Shown: positions 26,622 through 36,662, numbered from the stretch's first letter. The stretch: 64,000 nucleotides of DNA from Methylovulum sp. (GCA_030653435.1 JAURZI010000151.1:1-64000); one strand, 5' to 3'. The notes: generated by a model not told the origin, from the sequence alone. Program-made: numbers and translations.

Positions 26622-28091
26622 TCACCCATCCCAATCAATATATTTCTTAACCGTCCGCCTATCCAAGCCCGCCACCCTAGCCACCGCTTCAAATCCGCCC
26701 AATTCCGCATATAAAAATCGGCAATAGTTTTGCATTAGCTGTTGCGCCGGAAGATAGCCACCTTCGTCCGCGCGGTACAAAGCAAAACCATCATTACATA
26801 CAGCCGCCAAGGGCTTGACCTGATAGTTCCCGGTCAGGCAGATGCGTCGGATACATTGCTCCAATTCGCGCACGTTGCCGGGCCAATGATAATCGGGCGG
26901 TACGGTGGCGCGGATTTTACTTTCGATGCGGTTTAACAAGTCTTCGTCTGGCGTTTGGATGACGCGGCTCAGCAAGCGGGCGATCAGGCTATGCAATTCG
27001 TTAGGGTTTTCGCGGATGCGTTGCTGCAAGCTGGGTAAAGTGATGACATCGGAGCATAGGCGGTAATACAAATCGGCACGGAATAGGCCTTGTGCCAGCA
27101 ATTCGGCGATGGGGCGGTTGGTGGCGCTGATAACGCGGCCTTCGAAACGGTGTTGTTCGTGGCTGCCGACGGGACTGTAAACGCGATCCTGGATGACGTT
27201 CAGCAATTTCACTTGTATCGGCATGTCAACATCGCCGATTTCATCAATAAACACCGAGCCGTGGCGGCTGCATTTGGCAAACAAGCCGGGATGGTTATCT
27301 ATCGCGCCAGTAAACGCGCCTTTTTTATGCCCAAACAGTTCCGATTCGAGCAAGCTGGTGGAATATTCGGACAGGTTGATCGCCCGAAACGAGGCGGTAA
27401 AACTTTCGACAAACCGCCGCGTTGCCAGATCAAACGGGATATAGCCGGAGCAACCCACAGCTTTCGCCACCAAACTTTTACCCGTGCCGGTTTCACCCAG
27501 CAACAGCAAGGAAAAATCTTCCATGCGCTCAAATAAATGGTTGAGATACCAAGCCGGATTGAAGGTGAAAATATTGTTCCACAGTCGCATCCGCAATTCA
27601 TAAATCGCCGGACAATCGCCGGAAACTGCTGCATCGATAAACGAAAACGCCCGTTGCACTTGAAACAGCAAGGCGATGTAGTGCGCGGTTTCTGGCGGCA
27701 TAAAACCCGCTTGTTCAAATTGACTGATGATGGTGCGGGCAAAGGCCAGCTCAATGAGTTTTTCGCCCGCTTGTTGTTGGGCTTTGATGTGCTCGTTAAA
27801 GGGTTGGCGATAGCTGTGGAACACATAAAACAGCCACGCCAAGCGCATGTTTTCTTGGGTTTTGCCTTGGTAATCGCCGATGTTAAAACCGCGTTGACGT
27901 TCCAACTCTTGAAATTCCACCTCCAATTTGTCCTCTATTAACGCCAGCCTGTCAGCAAAATTCATGGCTTCTGGGGTTAAATTCAATACCTGCCAATCGG
28001 CTTGTTCGCGTTCGATGCTAAACGGATTGAGAAAAGCCAAGCCGGCAATTTGGGCGAAAAAGCGGTTTTTTTCGGCATTTAGTTTGTTCAT
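26622..28091 (-). CDS. Sigma-54-dependent AAA+ activator, divergent from a PspA-like operon
   Basis: The 489-residue protein has a helical N-terminal region of no known family (about 1-190). The central sigma-54 activator domain follows: Walker A GETGTGKS (about 199), the sigma-54 contact loop GAFTGA (about 256), Walker B VFIDEIGD, and a C-terminal part with PPDYHWPGNVRELEQCI. A Fis-type helix-turn-helix ends the protein (FEAVARVAGLDRRTVKKYI). E. coli PspF lacks any N-terminal domain; here the extra domain could be the sensor. The gene is divergent from the PspA-like gene, and the shared 229-base gap carries a sigma-54 promoter and a perfect palindrome that is its likely binding site. Confidence 0.9.
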   Translation of the reverse strand: MNKLNAEKNRFFAQIAGLAFLNPFSIEREQADWQVLNLTPEAMNFADRLALIEDKLEVEFQELERQRGFNIGDYQGKTQENMRLAWLFYVFHSYRQPFNEHIKAQQQAGEKLIELAFARTIISQFEQAGFMPPETAHYIALLFQVQRAFSFIDAAVSGDCPAIYELRMRLWNNIFTFNPAWYLNHLFERMEDFSLLLLGETGTGKSLVAKAVGCSGYIPFDLATRRFVESFTASFRAINLSEYSTSLLESELFGHKKGAFTGAIDNHPGLFAKCSRHGSVFIDEIGDVDMPIQVKLLNVIQDRVYSPVGSHEQHRFEGRVISATNRPIAELLAQGLFRADLYYRLCSDVITLPSLQQRIRENPNELHSLIARLLSRVIQTPDEDLLNRIESKIRATVPPDYHWPGNVRELEQCIRRICLTGNYQVKPLAAVCNDGFALYRADEGGYLPAQQLMQNYCRFLYAELGGFEAVARVAGLDRRTVKKYIDWDG

Positions 28092-28124
28092 TTTGATTGT
28101 CTAAATCGTGCTCGCATCTAGTGA

Positions 28125-28150
28125 GGAATCCAAAACATGTTTTGGATTCC
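28125..28150. promoter_or_regulatory. Perfect 26-bp palindrome, candidate enhancer/operator of the sigma-54 activator
   Basis: The half-site GGAATCCAAAACA is followed directly by its exact complement. It lies about 34 bases upstream of the activator ATG and about 118 bases upstream of the -24 box on the other strand. That is the usual distance for an upstream activating sequence, and also suits autoregulation. There is no loop or T-run, so it is not a terminator. Confidence 0.6.
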
Positions 28151-28163
28151 ATAATTGGCAATC

Positions 28164-28177
28164 ATTATGTACATAAT
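28164..28177. repeat. 14-bp perfect palindrome ATTATGTACATAAT
   Basis: A second dyad lies in the same divergent promoter region, 13 bases after the 26-bp palindrome. It may be another protein-binding site or simply a product of high A+T content. Confidence 0.4.
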
Positions 28178-28267
28178 TTGTTTATATGTGTCGGTATATT
28201 TTGTACAAATATTATATAAATGATATGTAATCGCAGACAACCATTTGTTTTTAAAGCATTCACAAAC

Positions 28268-28282
28268 TGGCCTCTATTTTGC
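28268..28282 (+). promoter_or_regulatory. Sigma-54 promoter of the PspA-like operon
   Basis: TGGCCTCTATTTTGC has GG and GC ten bases apart and a perfect TTGC -12 element. It ends 38 bases before the ATG at 28321, and CAGGAG supplies the ribosome site. It faces away from the sigma-54 activator gene, the same layout as pspF/pspA in enterobacteria. Confidence 0.75.
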
Positions 28283-28320
28283 GTTAGTGATTAAGACTTT
28301 AACAGAAACAGGAGTACGAA

Positions 28321-29010
28321 ATGTACAGCTTAAAACGCTTATTCATCACCGTAAAAACCCAGATAGATGACATTGTTGATGACTTTGAAAACCACGAAGC
28401 AGTCGCTGGTGCAGCAATGAAAGATTTGGAAGACTGGCGTAGCCAAACTCGTATCCATCAGCACCGCTTGCAAAAAATGCTGGCGCAATTCGAAAGCCAG
28501 TTGGCGGAATTGGCCACCGAGGCAGCAATGTGGTCGGCACGTGCAACAAAAATCAGGGAAAGCGACGAGCAAAAAGCTTTGGAATGTGTCAAGCGCATGG
28601 TGCGGGCGCAACAGCAAAGCAAGTTGATAGACACGCAATTGCAAGCCACGCAAAAACAACACGCAAAATTGGAAGCAGATTTAGCCAGCATCCAAAACCG
28701 GTTGCATACTTTAGGTACACAAAAGGCCGTATTTGCGGCACGGCAAAATCGCATCCAACTGCAATCTAGCTTAAAAAGCGGGCGCGATAATCCGATGGAG
28801 CAAGCACAGAAAATTTTCAATCGCTGGGAAGAAGCCATTACTGGTGCGGAATTGACCAGCCCCGAACCTCCCAACAATGATCCGCTTGCCGATAGCTTTA
28901 TCCAAGAAGAAGATGCTTTGGCGTTAAAAATGCTGCTGGATGAGTTGACGGCTAAAGCCAATCCTAAAAAAAACGACGCCCCAAAAATTGACCCCGAACA
29001 GGAGAATTGA
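28321..29010 (+). CDS. PspA/IM30-like coiled-coil protein
   Basis: The 229-residue protein is almost wholly helical and charged. It starts with an amphipathic segment (MYSLKRLFITVKTQIDDIVDDFEN) like the membrane-binding N-terminus of PspA. A long coiled coil runs to about residue 165, and QNRIQLQSSLKSG...AQKIFNRWEEAI parallels the end of the PspA core (RHQAANSSRDVRRQLDSG...ARFESFERRI). The C-terminal 40 residues are an acidic, proline-rich tail with one helix. PspA proteins are ESCRT-III relatives that bind and mend stressed inner membrane. It is the first gene after a sigma-54 promoter. The match is by pattern, so the family call is probable, not certain. Confidence 0.7.
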   Translation: MYSLKRLFITVKTQIDDIVDDFENHEAVAGAAMKDLEDWRSQTRIHQHRLQKMLAQFESQLAELATEAAMWSARATKIRESDEQKALECVKRMVRAQQQSKLIDTQLQATQKQHAKLEADLASIQNRLHTLGTQKAVFAARQNRIQLQSSLKSGRDNPMEQAQKIFNRWEEAITGAELTSPEPPNNDPLADSFIQEEDALALKMLLDELTAKANPKKNDAPKIDPEQEN

Positions 29011-29011
29011 T

Positions 29012-30328
29012 ATGTCAGCCTATGAATTTGATACTCAAGCAAGAACTTGGCAATCCAACGAACACAAAGACGTATCCCCATCAACGGCACAACAAATCAT
29101 CCGCTATCTGCGTTGGGCGGGTACGGCGCTAATCGTCATCTCCGCGACCGGATTTATGCTGCAAGGCCATGCCGACTTACTGCCCGCCTACCGCTATTGG
29201 TTAGGCTTGGCATTTACGTTGCTGCTATGTTTGGGTGGCCTAATTTGCGCTTACGGGCTTAAAGAAACCACGGGAGCGCGTATCTTTTTTGCCTTGGGCG
29301 TGGGTTTTTTGCCCGTGCACGTCTCGCAACTGAGTGCGATGATTTACAACTTTAGCCAAGGCGATTTGGCCTTACAACTGCCTTACGATTGGTTGCAATT
29401 TAGCCCGCTCAAACCATCATTAATTGCCGTCGATTTTGCTATAACCGCTGCCTTATTGGTGTTGGTCAGCTACACGGGATTTTCTATGCTGGCTCGGCGA
29501 CAAGTGAAAACGCTGATGATCGCCATGTTACTGGGCAATAGCTTGTTGCTGTTGCCCGTTCGTGATGGCTTTTGGATTCCGTTGATTATTGTCTGCCTGT
29601 TCATCGCATTACGGACATGCGAACAAAAGCTGAGACAAGACACGGCCATGCTCTTGTTTGAGGGTTTTACGGCGCGAGCGTTAGTCGGCTTACCGTTGTT
29701 GATCATACTGGGCAGAAGCATATTGTATCCGGTATCGCTGACTTTGATTGTGACCTTAATTAGCATGGTTGCCGTGATCGGTGTAGTCGACATCAAACGC
29801 TACACCCATTCGGCTTTAGGTATTTACATTGCACAATCCATAGGCTCAATCGCCGCTTTGATCGCCTGGCTGATCGTTGCCGACAGCGTGAGCGGTTTTG
29901 GACGGTTGCATTATGGTTTATTGTTACCGCTTAGCTTGTTGCTGTTCATCCTGTCCGCTTACGTCGATTATTACGCCATCGCCTATCGTTTCCTCGGCTC
30001 AATATTGGCACTGGGTTTAGTGGCCGGGGCGTTAGTGGACGAACAATATTTATCGCCCTTATTGGCCTTGGCAACGGGCATTGCCTTAAGCTTGGCGGGC
30101 TTGCGCTACCGCGAAAAAACACCTTTCTTCGCCGGGCACTTGTGTTTCTTGAGCGGTATCTTGTTTTATTGCCGCTACGCGATTGATGCTTACAACCACG
30201 CACCCTGGTTAAGCTCAATTGGCTTGGGTTTGGTTGTGTTGCTGGCTGCGTCTTATTTGGAAAAACGGCAGCAAGTGATACTCAGCAAAATGGATGCTTA
30301 TTTGAATGAGTTGAGAAGTTGGGACTAG
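29012..30328 (+). CDS. Polytopic membrane protein encoded with the PspA-like gene
   Basis: The ATG at 29012 (MSAYEFDTQARTWQSN) is chosen over an upstream in-frame start because AGGAG precedes it; it starts one base after the previous stop. The 438-residue protein has a soluble N-terminal tail of about 35 residues and then about 12 hydrophobic segments to residue 420. The C-terminus is cytoplasm-like (KRQQVILSKMDAYLNEL). There is no transporter signature or catalytic motif that I recognise. Tight coupling to the PspA-like gene suggests it is a membrane partner, taking the place that PspB and PspC hold elsewhere. Confidence 0.75.
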   Translation: MSAYEFDTQARTWQSNEHKDVSPSTAQQIIRYLRWAGTALIVISATGFMLQGHADLLPAYRYWLGLAFTLLLCLGGLICAYGLKETTGARIFFALGVGFLPVHVSQLSAMIYNFSQGDLALQLPYDWLQFSPLKPSLIAVDFAITAALLVLVSYTGFSMLARRQVKTLMIAMLLGNSLLLLPVRDGFWIPLIIVCLFIALRTCEQKLRQDTAMLLFEGFTARALVGLPLLIILGRSILYPVSLTLIVTLISMVAVIGVVDIKRYTHSALGIYIAQSIGSIAALIAWLIVADSVSGFGRLHYGLLLPLSLLLFILSAYVDYYAIAYRFLGSILALGLVAGALVDEQYLSPLLALATGIALSLAGLRYREKTPFFAGHLCFLSGILFYCRYAIDAYNHAPWLSSIGLGLVVLLAASYLEKRQQVILSKMDAYLNELRSWD

Positions 30329-30419
30329 ATAGGCATACGGTCGGGGGGCGCTAATGCTTGTAGCCCTTAGCGTGACCCGGACCCAGGTCACATTACGTTA
30401 CACCATGAGAGCACTATTT

Positions 30420-30788
30420 ATGAACAAAGACGATTGGACACCCGAAGACATTGCGTTTGCAGCGGCAAGGCAAACAGACATAAGCAAACAAGACAAAGCC
30501 CCTCTTGGGCTGAAAAACACTAAAAAAACCGCGTTTTTCTATATTGTTACCCGGCTTTTGATTGGCCTCATCCCCACGTTTTTCATCCTTTCGACTTGGC
30601 ATCTATCCTCTGGTCTTGAAGTCATAGCCGAGTACATTCAGTTAGTTAGCCTACTGATTCTGTCATTTGGTTTTTATCTTTGTTATCTAGTCCTTTGGGC
30701 GAGTAAGGTGAATTTAATAGCCTCCATTTTTTACTCTGCCTGCATAGCAGGCTGCTTTGCTTTGTTGCTGGTCATGACACAGTCGTAG
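30420..30788 (+). CDS. Small three-segment membrane protein
   Basis: The ATG at 30420 (MNKDDWTPEDIAF) has GAGAG upstream and is preferred to the longer frame from 30354. The 122-residue product has a soluble head of about 35 residues and three hydrophobic segments (FFYIVTRLLIGLIPTFFIL, LVSLLILSFGFYLCYLVL, and LIASIFYSACIAGCFALLLV). It lies 91 bases after the polytopic membrane gene on the same strand and may be the last gene of the PspA-like operon. No known family recognised. Confidence 0.6.
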   Translation: MNKDDWTPEDIAFAAARQTDISKQDKAPLGLKNTKKTAFFYIVTRLLIGLIPTFFILSTWHLSSGLEVIAEYIQLVSLLILSFGFYLCYLVLWASKVNLIASIFYSACIAGCFALLLVMTQS

Positions 30789-30809
30789 TTTAGCGCTAGC
30801 ATTGTCAAC

Positions 30810-31769
30810 TTATTCAATAATGGCCTGCGCCTGAATATCCGCATGATAAGACGACCTGACCATAGGCGCGCTGGCGACCTGTTTAAAACCCAACGCCTTG
30901 GCAACCGCGCCATAATCATCAAATTCCGCTGGCGTGACATAGCGCGTCACCGGCAAATGCGCTTTGCTGGGTTGCAGGTATTGCCCCAGCGTCAGCATCG
31001 AACAGCCATGCGCCAGTAGATCTTTCATGACTTGATGGACTTCCTCCGGCTCTTCGCCTATGCCCAGCATCAGCCCCGACTTGGTTGGGACCGCCGGTTG
31101 CGCCTGATGGAAGCGCCGTAATAAATCCAGCGAGCCTTGATAATCGGAACCGGGGCGTGCTTGTTTATAAAGCCTCGGAACGGTTTCCAGATTGTGGTTG
31201 AACACATCGCAGGGCTGATTGGCGAGGATGTCGACAGCTTTATCCAAGCGGCCGCGAAAATCCGGAACCAGAATTTCTATTTTCGTGGTCGGCGTCAGTG
31301 TACGGATGTTTTTGATGCACTCGGCGAAATGTCCGGCACCGCCATCGCGCAAATCATCACGATCCACCGACGTAATCACGACATATTTTAAGGCCAGGGT
31401 ATTAATCGCTTCGGCCAGGTGCAACGGTTCATCGCTGTCCAGCGGTAGCGGCTTGCCATGTGCGACGTCGCAAAACGGGCAGCGGCGCGTGCATAAATCG
31501 CCCATAATCATGAAGGTCGCCGTGCCATGCTGGAAACATTCCGCCAAATTCGGGCAAGCGGCTTCTTCACAAACCGTGTGTAATTGATGCTCGCGTAATA
31601 ATTGCTTGATGCGCGTGACGTCGTTGTTATTCCCCAGCTTTATTCGTATCCAATCGGGTTTACGCAACACGGTTTCCGGTTGCTCGACTTTAATAGGGAT
31701 ACGCGCCAGTTTTTCGGCGCTGCGTTGGTGGGATTCGGGTGTGGAACGGGAGGGAGCTTGATACGTCAT
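30810..31769 (-). CDS. lipA: Lipoyl synthase
   Basis: LipA inserts two sulfur atoms into protein-bound octanoyl groups. Two iron-sulfur sets are visible: the auxiliary cluster [12 protein letters not shown] (C-x4-C-x5-C) and the radical-SAM CTRRCPFC (C-x3-C-x2-C). GIGEEPEEV and the C-terminal RSSYHAD, which supplies the family's conserved serine ligand, complete the picture. At 319 residues the length is standard. It overlaps lipB by four bases, giving the usual two-gene lipoate synthesis unit. Confidence 0.97.
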   Translation of the reverse strand: MTYQAPSRSTPESHQRSAEKLARIPIKVEQPETVLRKPDWIRIKLGNNNDVTRIKQLLREHQLHTVCEEAACPNLAECFQHGTATFMIMGDLCTRRCPFCDVAHGKPLPLDSDEPLHLAEAINTLALKYVVITSVDRDDLRDGGAGHFAECIKNIRTLTPTTKIEILVPDFRGRLDKAVDILANQPCDVFNHNLETVPRLYKQARPGSDYQGSLDLLRRFHQAQPAVPTKSGLMLGIGEEPEEVHQVMKDLLAHGCSMLTLGQYLQPSKAHLPVTRYVTPAEFDDYGAVAKALGFKQVASAPMVRSSYHADIQAQAIIE

Positions 31770-32374
31770 GGGATTAACACAGCGATAATTTTTTCAGTGA
31801 CAAGGACAGCCAGATCGGCGGTATCAACATGGACGCCTAAATCAGCCAGTTGAGTCATTTCCAAACCGGAATAGCCGCACGGATTGATATGTGTAAAAGG
31901 ACGCAAATCCATTGCATTGTTCAGACTTAAGCCATGATAACTGCAATGCTTTTTAATACGCAAACCTATCGAGCCGATTTTTTTGCCGTCTACATAAACG
32001 CCGGGCGCGTCGGCTTTGGCCTGGGCGGTAACGCCATACTGCGCCAGCGTGGCAATCATGGCGTGTTCCAACACATCGACCAGCTCGCGTATATTGAGAC
32101 CTAGGCGTTGGGTGTCCAGCAAAGTATAAACGACCAGCTGTCCAGGGCCGTGATAAGTCACTTGCCCACCCCTGTCGCTATGCACGACCGGAATATCGCC
32201 GACGGTGAGCAAATGCTCGCGCTTGCCGCTTAAGCCCAAGGTATAAACGGGAGGATGTTCAACGATCCAGATTTCATCAGATGTTTCGGGATTACGATGT
32301 TGCGTGAAATGCTGCATGTCGTGCAACACCATTTCATAATCCTGATAGCCTAGCTGGCGGATATGGATGGGCAT
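31766..32374 (-). CDS. lipB: Octanoyl-[acyl-carrier-protein]:protein octanoyltransferase
   Basis: LipB moves octanoate from ACP to lipoyl domains, supplying the LipA substrate. The catalytic lysine is in KIGSIGLRI and the catalytic cysteine in [27 protein letters not shown] is the family signature. The 202-residue length is normal. It is upstream of and overlapping lipA. Confidence 0.96.
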   Translation of the reverse strand: MPIHIRQLGYQDYEMVLHDMQHFTQHRNPETSDEIWIVEHPPVYTLGLSGKREHLLTVGDIPVVHSDRGGQVTYHGPGQLVVYTLLDTQRLGLNIRELVDVLEHAMIATLAQYGVTAQAKADAPGVYVDGKKIGSIGLRIKKHCSYHGLSLNNAMDLRPFTHINPCGYSGLEMTQLADLGVHVDTADLAVLVTEKIIAVLIP

Positions 32375-32709
32375 AAGTCGATAGCTATGAGATTTGTGTG
32401 GGCGTTAGATAAGCTTATTGCACAAGCGGTGCGTGTTTGGTCCTGTGATCGGATACTATACCATCAGGGAGCCAAAGCCATCCGCCAAATGGCATGCAAT
32501 GGCCGCGTAATTGGCTAAAATATCGAGGGTGCTCCTAGACAGCGTCCCTTTCGAGTCAATACTTCCCAAACACCCGCATTTCCGCGCTATGTTACGGTTA
32601 ACTCAGACTATTTAATTATCGGATAAGCAATGAGCTGAACTTTGACTAACGTGGTAGCGAATAAGCGATAGAATACTTTTTAGGTTCCTTCCATTACAGG
32701 ATTTTTAGC
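32375..32709. other. Intergenic between divergent lipB and the peroxidase gene
   Basis: No gene or RNA was identified. A TAGAAT -10-like element at about 32668 lies 40 bases before the peroxidase start, but a matching -35 box at normal spacing is weak. Confidence 0.3.
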
Positions 32710-33189
32710 ATGAATATTTTCGATTTTGTCGTCGCCGATGGCAACAACGCACCGCATCCGCTCGCCCAGTATCGGGATAAGGTTTTATTAATCGTTAATG
32801 TGGCTAGTCAGTGCGGATTTACGCCGCAATATGCCAGCCTGGAGAGCTTGTTTAAACAATATGCCGACCAAGGTTTGGTGGTTATCGCTTTTCCGTGCAA
32901 TCAGTTTGGCAATCAGGAGCCGGGCGCGAACGCCGAAATAATGGAATTTTGCCGGGTCAATTACGGAGTCAGTTTTCCGGTGATGGCTAAATTAGCGGTT
33001 AATGGTTCTGCAAGCGCACCTATTTACCAATTTCTGAAGACCAACGCCCCAGGTTTGCTAGGCACAAAAGCCATAAAATGGAATTTTACAAAGTTTTTAC
33101 TTGGCCGAGACGGTCAAGTCATCAAAAGATATGCTCCCACAACCGTACCTGAGCAAATCGCAAATGATATAGAAAAAGCGTTGGGTTGA
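32710..33189 (+). CDS. Glutathione peroxidase-family thiol peroxidase
   Basis: The 159-residue protein reduces hydroperoxides. The peroxidatic residue is a cysteine (ASQCGFTPQY), not selenocysteine; the catalytic partners are in FPCNQFGNQEPG (Gln) and KWNFTKFL (Trp, Asn). Bacterial members of this type often use thioredoxin more than glutathione. It is monocistronic with a good AGGATTTT-type leader. Its stop codon touches the remains of an insertion sequence. Confidence 0.93.
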   Translation: MNIFDFVVADGNNAPHPLAQYRDKVLLIVNVASQCGFTPQYASLESLFKQYADQGLVVIAFPCNQFGNQEPGANAEIMEFCRVNYGVSFPVMAKLAVNGSASAPIYQFLKTNAPGLLGTKAIKWNFTKFLLGRDGQVIKRYAPTTVPEQIANDIEKALG

Positions 33190-33420
33190 TGGCTTTGTGT
33201 GCCACCGCTGTGGCGGCATGTTGCACAGCGTGTTCAAGGCGGGCACCACAATACCTTCCAATGCAAGGCATGCCGTCAGCAGACATCCCTGATTGCGGGT
33301 AGCCCGGCACCAACATGGTCCACTGATTCATTCCGGGGCAACCCACCACCGCTGAAACCGGTTAAGCCTCGCCCTCGACGATTTGTACTGGCAGTATGTC
33401 TTTAATCATTCCAAAAACTT
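33190..33420 (+). pseudogene. Frameshifted IS1595-family transposase remnant (zinc-ribbon part)
   Basis: One frame gives DGFVCHRCGG, and another, about 45 bases on, gives FQCKACRQQTSLIAG. Joined, these form the C-x2-C...C-x2-C zinc ribbon and Q-T-S-x-x-A-G block typical of IS1595-type transposases. The DDE catalytic domain is absent. It directly follows the glutathione peroxidase stop. Confidence 0.55.
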
Positions 33421-33728
33421 TTTCTCGCAAGGCATCAATAAATATGCTGCAGGCAGAGCAGAATCAAGGGAATACCGTCTCCCGTGAGCGGATATCGATT
33501 TTGATGCCCGCAATGTCGATTTGGCCTATTGTCCGTTGAACTGGGAATGTTTCTCTCATGAGTTTTGCACGCTTTTGCCTGGTTTGTTTTTGCGGAGCAA
33601 TTTTATGGTGCTTATTTTTCAATGAGTTAATTTTTTCACCGCTTCCCTGCTTGGGCTGTAAATTTTAAATTTCAGTGGTAGCCAAATTGAATAACGACCA
33701 CAATCCAGAAGGACAGGCATTGCCGCTG
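33421..33728. other. Spacer after the IS remnant, nothing else recognised
   Basis: Short open pieces are present (for example around 33460-33540), probably further decayed insertion-sequence DNA. No terminator for tgt (ending 33729) was identified. Confidence 0.3.
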
Positions 33729-34871
<1,143 letters not shown>

Positions 34872-34992
34872 TCAAGATAAGGGCAGGCTGTAGGGTATGC
34901 GCTGAAAAGAAACCCATCAAAAGCCGCGCGCAGTGTTGAGTTGGTACTGAAAGGCAGAAGCCTGGGCAGCCGACAAACTGCAATGTCGCACA

Positions 34993-35025
34993 TGCACTGG
35001 AGGCTCAGTCAGAATCTCCAGTGCA
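34993..35025. repeat. 10-bp inverted repeat upstream of tgt
   Basis: TGCACTGGAG and its exact complement flank 13 bases. There is no T-run. It may be the end of a transcript or a protein-binding dyad. The rest of 34860-35148 holds no supported gene. Confidence 0.5.
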
Positions 35026-35148
35026 GGCACAACACGGCGGCATTTGTGCCGTCACTTCATCGCTGCAGAAAAACTAAACTGCCAGCCCCTGCTGCAAACA
35101 ATCCACAGGAAACAGTACAGCCATCATAAGCGATGTGTTTATCAGAAA

Positions 35149-35544
35149 TTATCTGACAACGCGGTGACCACGGCCACTCATGCAGTTGTTATAAGCGTTT
35201 TTATAGCGCTCTTCAGCACTAAAACCCTGTTTGGCAGCACCGCCAAAACCGCCTGCTGCTGCGCCTATTGCGGCACCAGCGCCAGGGTTACCGGTAAATG
35301 CGCCTACTACGGCACCACCAGCAGCGCCGACCAAACCGCCAACACCTGCGCCTATAGCCGCTTCTTTTGCAGTGCCACCTGAAGCACTCGCAGCAAGTTG
35401 TTTACATTCGGCCATATCCTGATTAATTCGATAAGCATTAGGATCATTGTACGAATCGACTGTTGGCGTCCATCCTGTCTGACTGGCGCATGCAGACAGT
35501 AAAATGCCGCCGACAAAAACAATGCTGGTCGTTATTTTTTTCAT
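35149..35544 (-). CDS. Glycine-zipper outer-membrane lipoprotein
   Basis: The 131-residue product has a lipoprotein signal with lipobox LLSAC (Cys about 18), then a polar segment and a glycine-zipper domain (GAGVGGLVGAAGGAVVGAF, then GAGAAIGAAAGG) that would form tight membrane-spanning helices. The tail contains two Cys-bearing polar segments (YNNCMSGRGHRVV). Such proteins (Pcp/SlyB-like or YMGG families) sit in the outer membrane and affect envelope integrity. Precise function unknown. Confidence 0.8.
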   Translation of the reverse strand: MKKITTSIVFVGGILLSACASQTGWTPTVDSYNDPNAYRINQDMAECKQLAASASGGTAKEAAIGAGVGGLVGAAGGAVVGAFTGNPGAGAAIGAAAGGFGGAAKQGFSAEERYKNAYNNCMSGRGHRVVR

Positions 35545-35799
35545 GTTGGGTTTCCTTTTATTAATGGTTTACTGTTCCGTAATAGCGTCACGGACAGATT
35601 ATGAATAAATTGTGATGTTATAAACAAAGGCCGCAACTCACATGATGTATAGATGAATGGCGGCAGGAGGGCATATTCTTTTTTCTGGGCGCGCCCATCA
35701 GGCTCTCAATAATAAGGCTGTACACGTAGGCTTAAGCAGATAATCGTGACGCAAGGAGGGACTGCGTTAACAACTGATGGTTCAATGAAGTTTAACGGG

Positions 35800-36114
35800 T
35801 TACGAAGTATAGGCTTTAACGGCCTTTTTGCCTTGATCCATTTTTTGCAGCTCCTGCCCAATCTCCAGCTTTTTTATGACTCCTAGGGCCATTATATCAT
35901 TATCAATCGACAATATGGCCTGAATTCCTTCCGAAACAATCTTTGTGTCCACTTGCCGAACAGGTTCTAAAAAAAAAGCCCTTATCAATGCACGCCGATT
36001 CTCTTCCAGTACAGGCAGCTCATCCCACGCATCCTCTTTGGCCTTATCCAGCATAAACCGACTCATGGTTATTAATTGCTGAAGTTCTATCGCTTTGTCT
36101 GTCATCATGAACAT
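35800..36114 (-). CDS. fliT: FliT-like flagellar chaperone
   Basis: The 104-residue all-helical protein lies 72 bases after fliS, the usual fliS-fliT order. FliT chaperones the filament cap FliD and inhibits FlhDC in enterobacteria. The sequence is short and divergent, as for most FliT proteins, so the call leans on context: helices such as LQQLITMSRFMLDKAKEDAW and ILSIDNDIMALGVIKK. Confidence 0.65.
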   Translation of the reverse strand: MFMMTDKAIELQQLITMSRFMLDKAKEDAWDELPVLEENRRALIRAFFLEPVRQVDTKIVSEGIQAILSIDNDIMALGVIKKLEIGQELQKMDQGKKAVKAYTS

Positions 36115-36186
36115 CCAATGATGCTTTAGTGACCCATGGTTGGATCAACCGTTTATCGTACCTACATGGGTATAAATACCCGTGTG

Positions 36187-36579
36187 TTAATTTTTAAACT
36201 CATCGGGCATATTGTCCCAGCCCATTTTAATCTCCAGCATTAGACCTGCAACCTCATCCAAAATGCTTTCATCGTTGTTGCTGTTTGCAATAACCAGACG
36301 TAGCGACATGTAGTCATAAAGATTGCTCAGGTTCTCGGCAAGCTCACCCCCGGCCTCTTTGTTCAGCGATGATTGCAGACCGTTAACTATAGTAATCGCC
36401 CTGCTGATATTCTCGCCTTTCTTGGCGATTTCCTTGCGTACTATATTGCCTTTCGCAAACGCAATCCGTTCTAAAAAGCCTTCCATCAACATTTGCACAA
36501 GACGATGGGGTGAGGCATCCATAATCCCGCTTTGAATACTAATTTGTTGATATTGTCTCATTGCTGATACAGCATTCAT
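36187..36579 (-). CDS. fliS: Flagellin export chaperone FliS
   Basis: FliS binds the flagellin C-terminus and holds it for export. At 130 residues the length is standard. Family blocks are YQQISIQSG, SPHRLVQMLMEGFLERIAFAKG and LYDYMSLRLVIANSNND. It starts after a GTGAGGAT ribosome site and a strong sigma-28-type promoter. Its usual upstream partners fliC and fliD are not in the window; the next gene upstream is a divergent methyltransferase. Confidence 0.93.
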   Translation of the reverse strand: MNAVSAMRQYQQISIQSGIMDASPHRLVQMLMEGFLERIAFAKGNIVRKEIAKKGENISRAITIVNGLQSSLNKEAGGELAENLSNLYDYMSLRLVIANSNNDESILDEVAGLMLEIKMGWDNMPDEFKN

Positions 36580-36635
36580 TGCCTATCCTCACTGTTATTT
36601 AACGTATGGTCCCATCTGAAAACACTCGTCGGTTT

Positions 36636-36662
36636 ATAGCGGCTACTTTAACAAAAACTTTA
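36636..36662 (-). promoter_or_regulatory. Sigma-28 (FliA) promoter of fliS-fliT
   Basis: On the minus strand TAAAGTTT (exact -35 consensus), 11 bases, then GCCGCTAT (6 of 8 to GCCGATAA). The predicted start is about 50 bases upstream of the fliS ATG. It indicates late-class flagellar control. Confidence 0.7.

Noticed and set aside
34941-35382. Plus-strand ORFs opposite the glycine-zipper lipoprotein
   Set aside because: They are antisense to a gene with a clear lipobox and glycine-zipper and show no independent signals.
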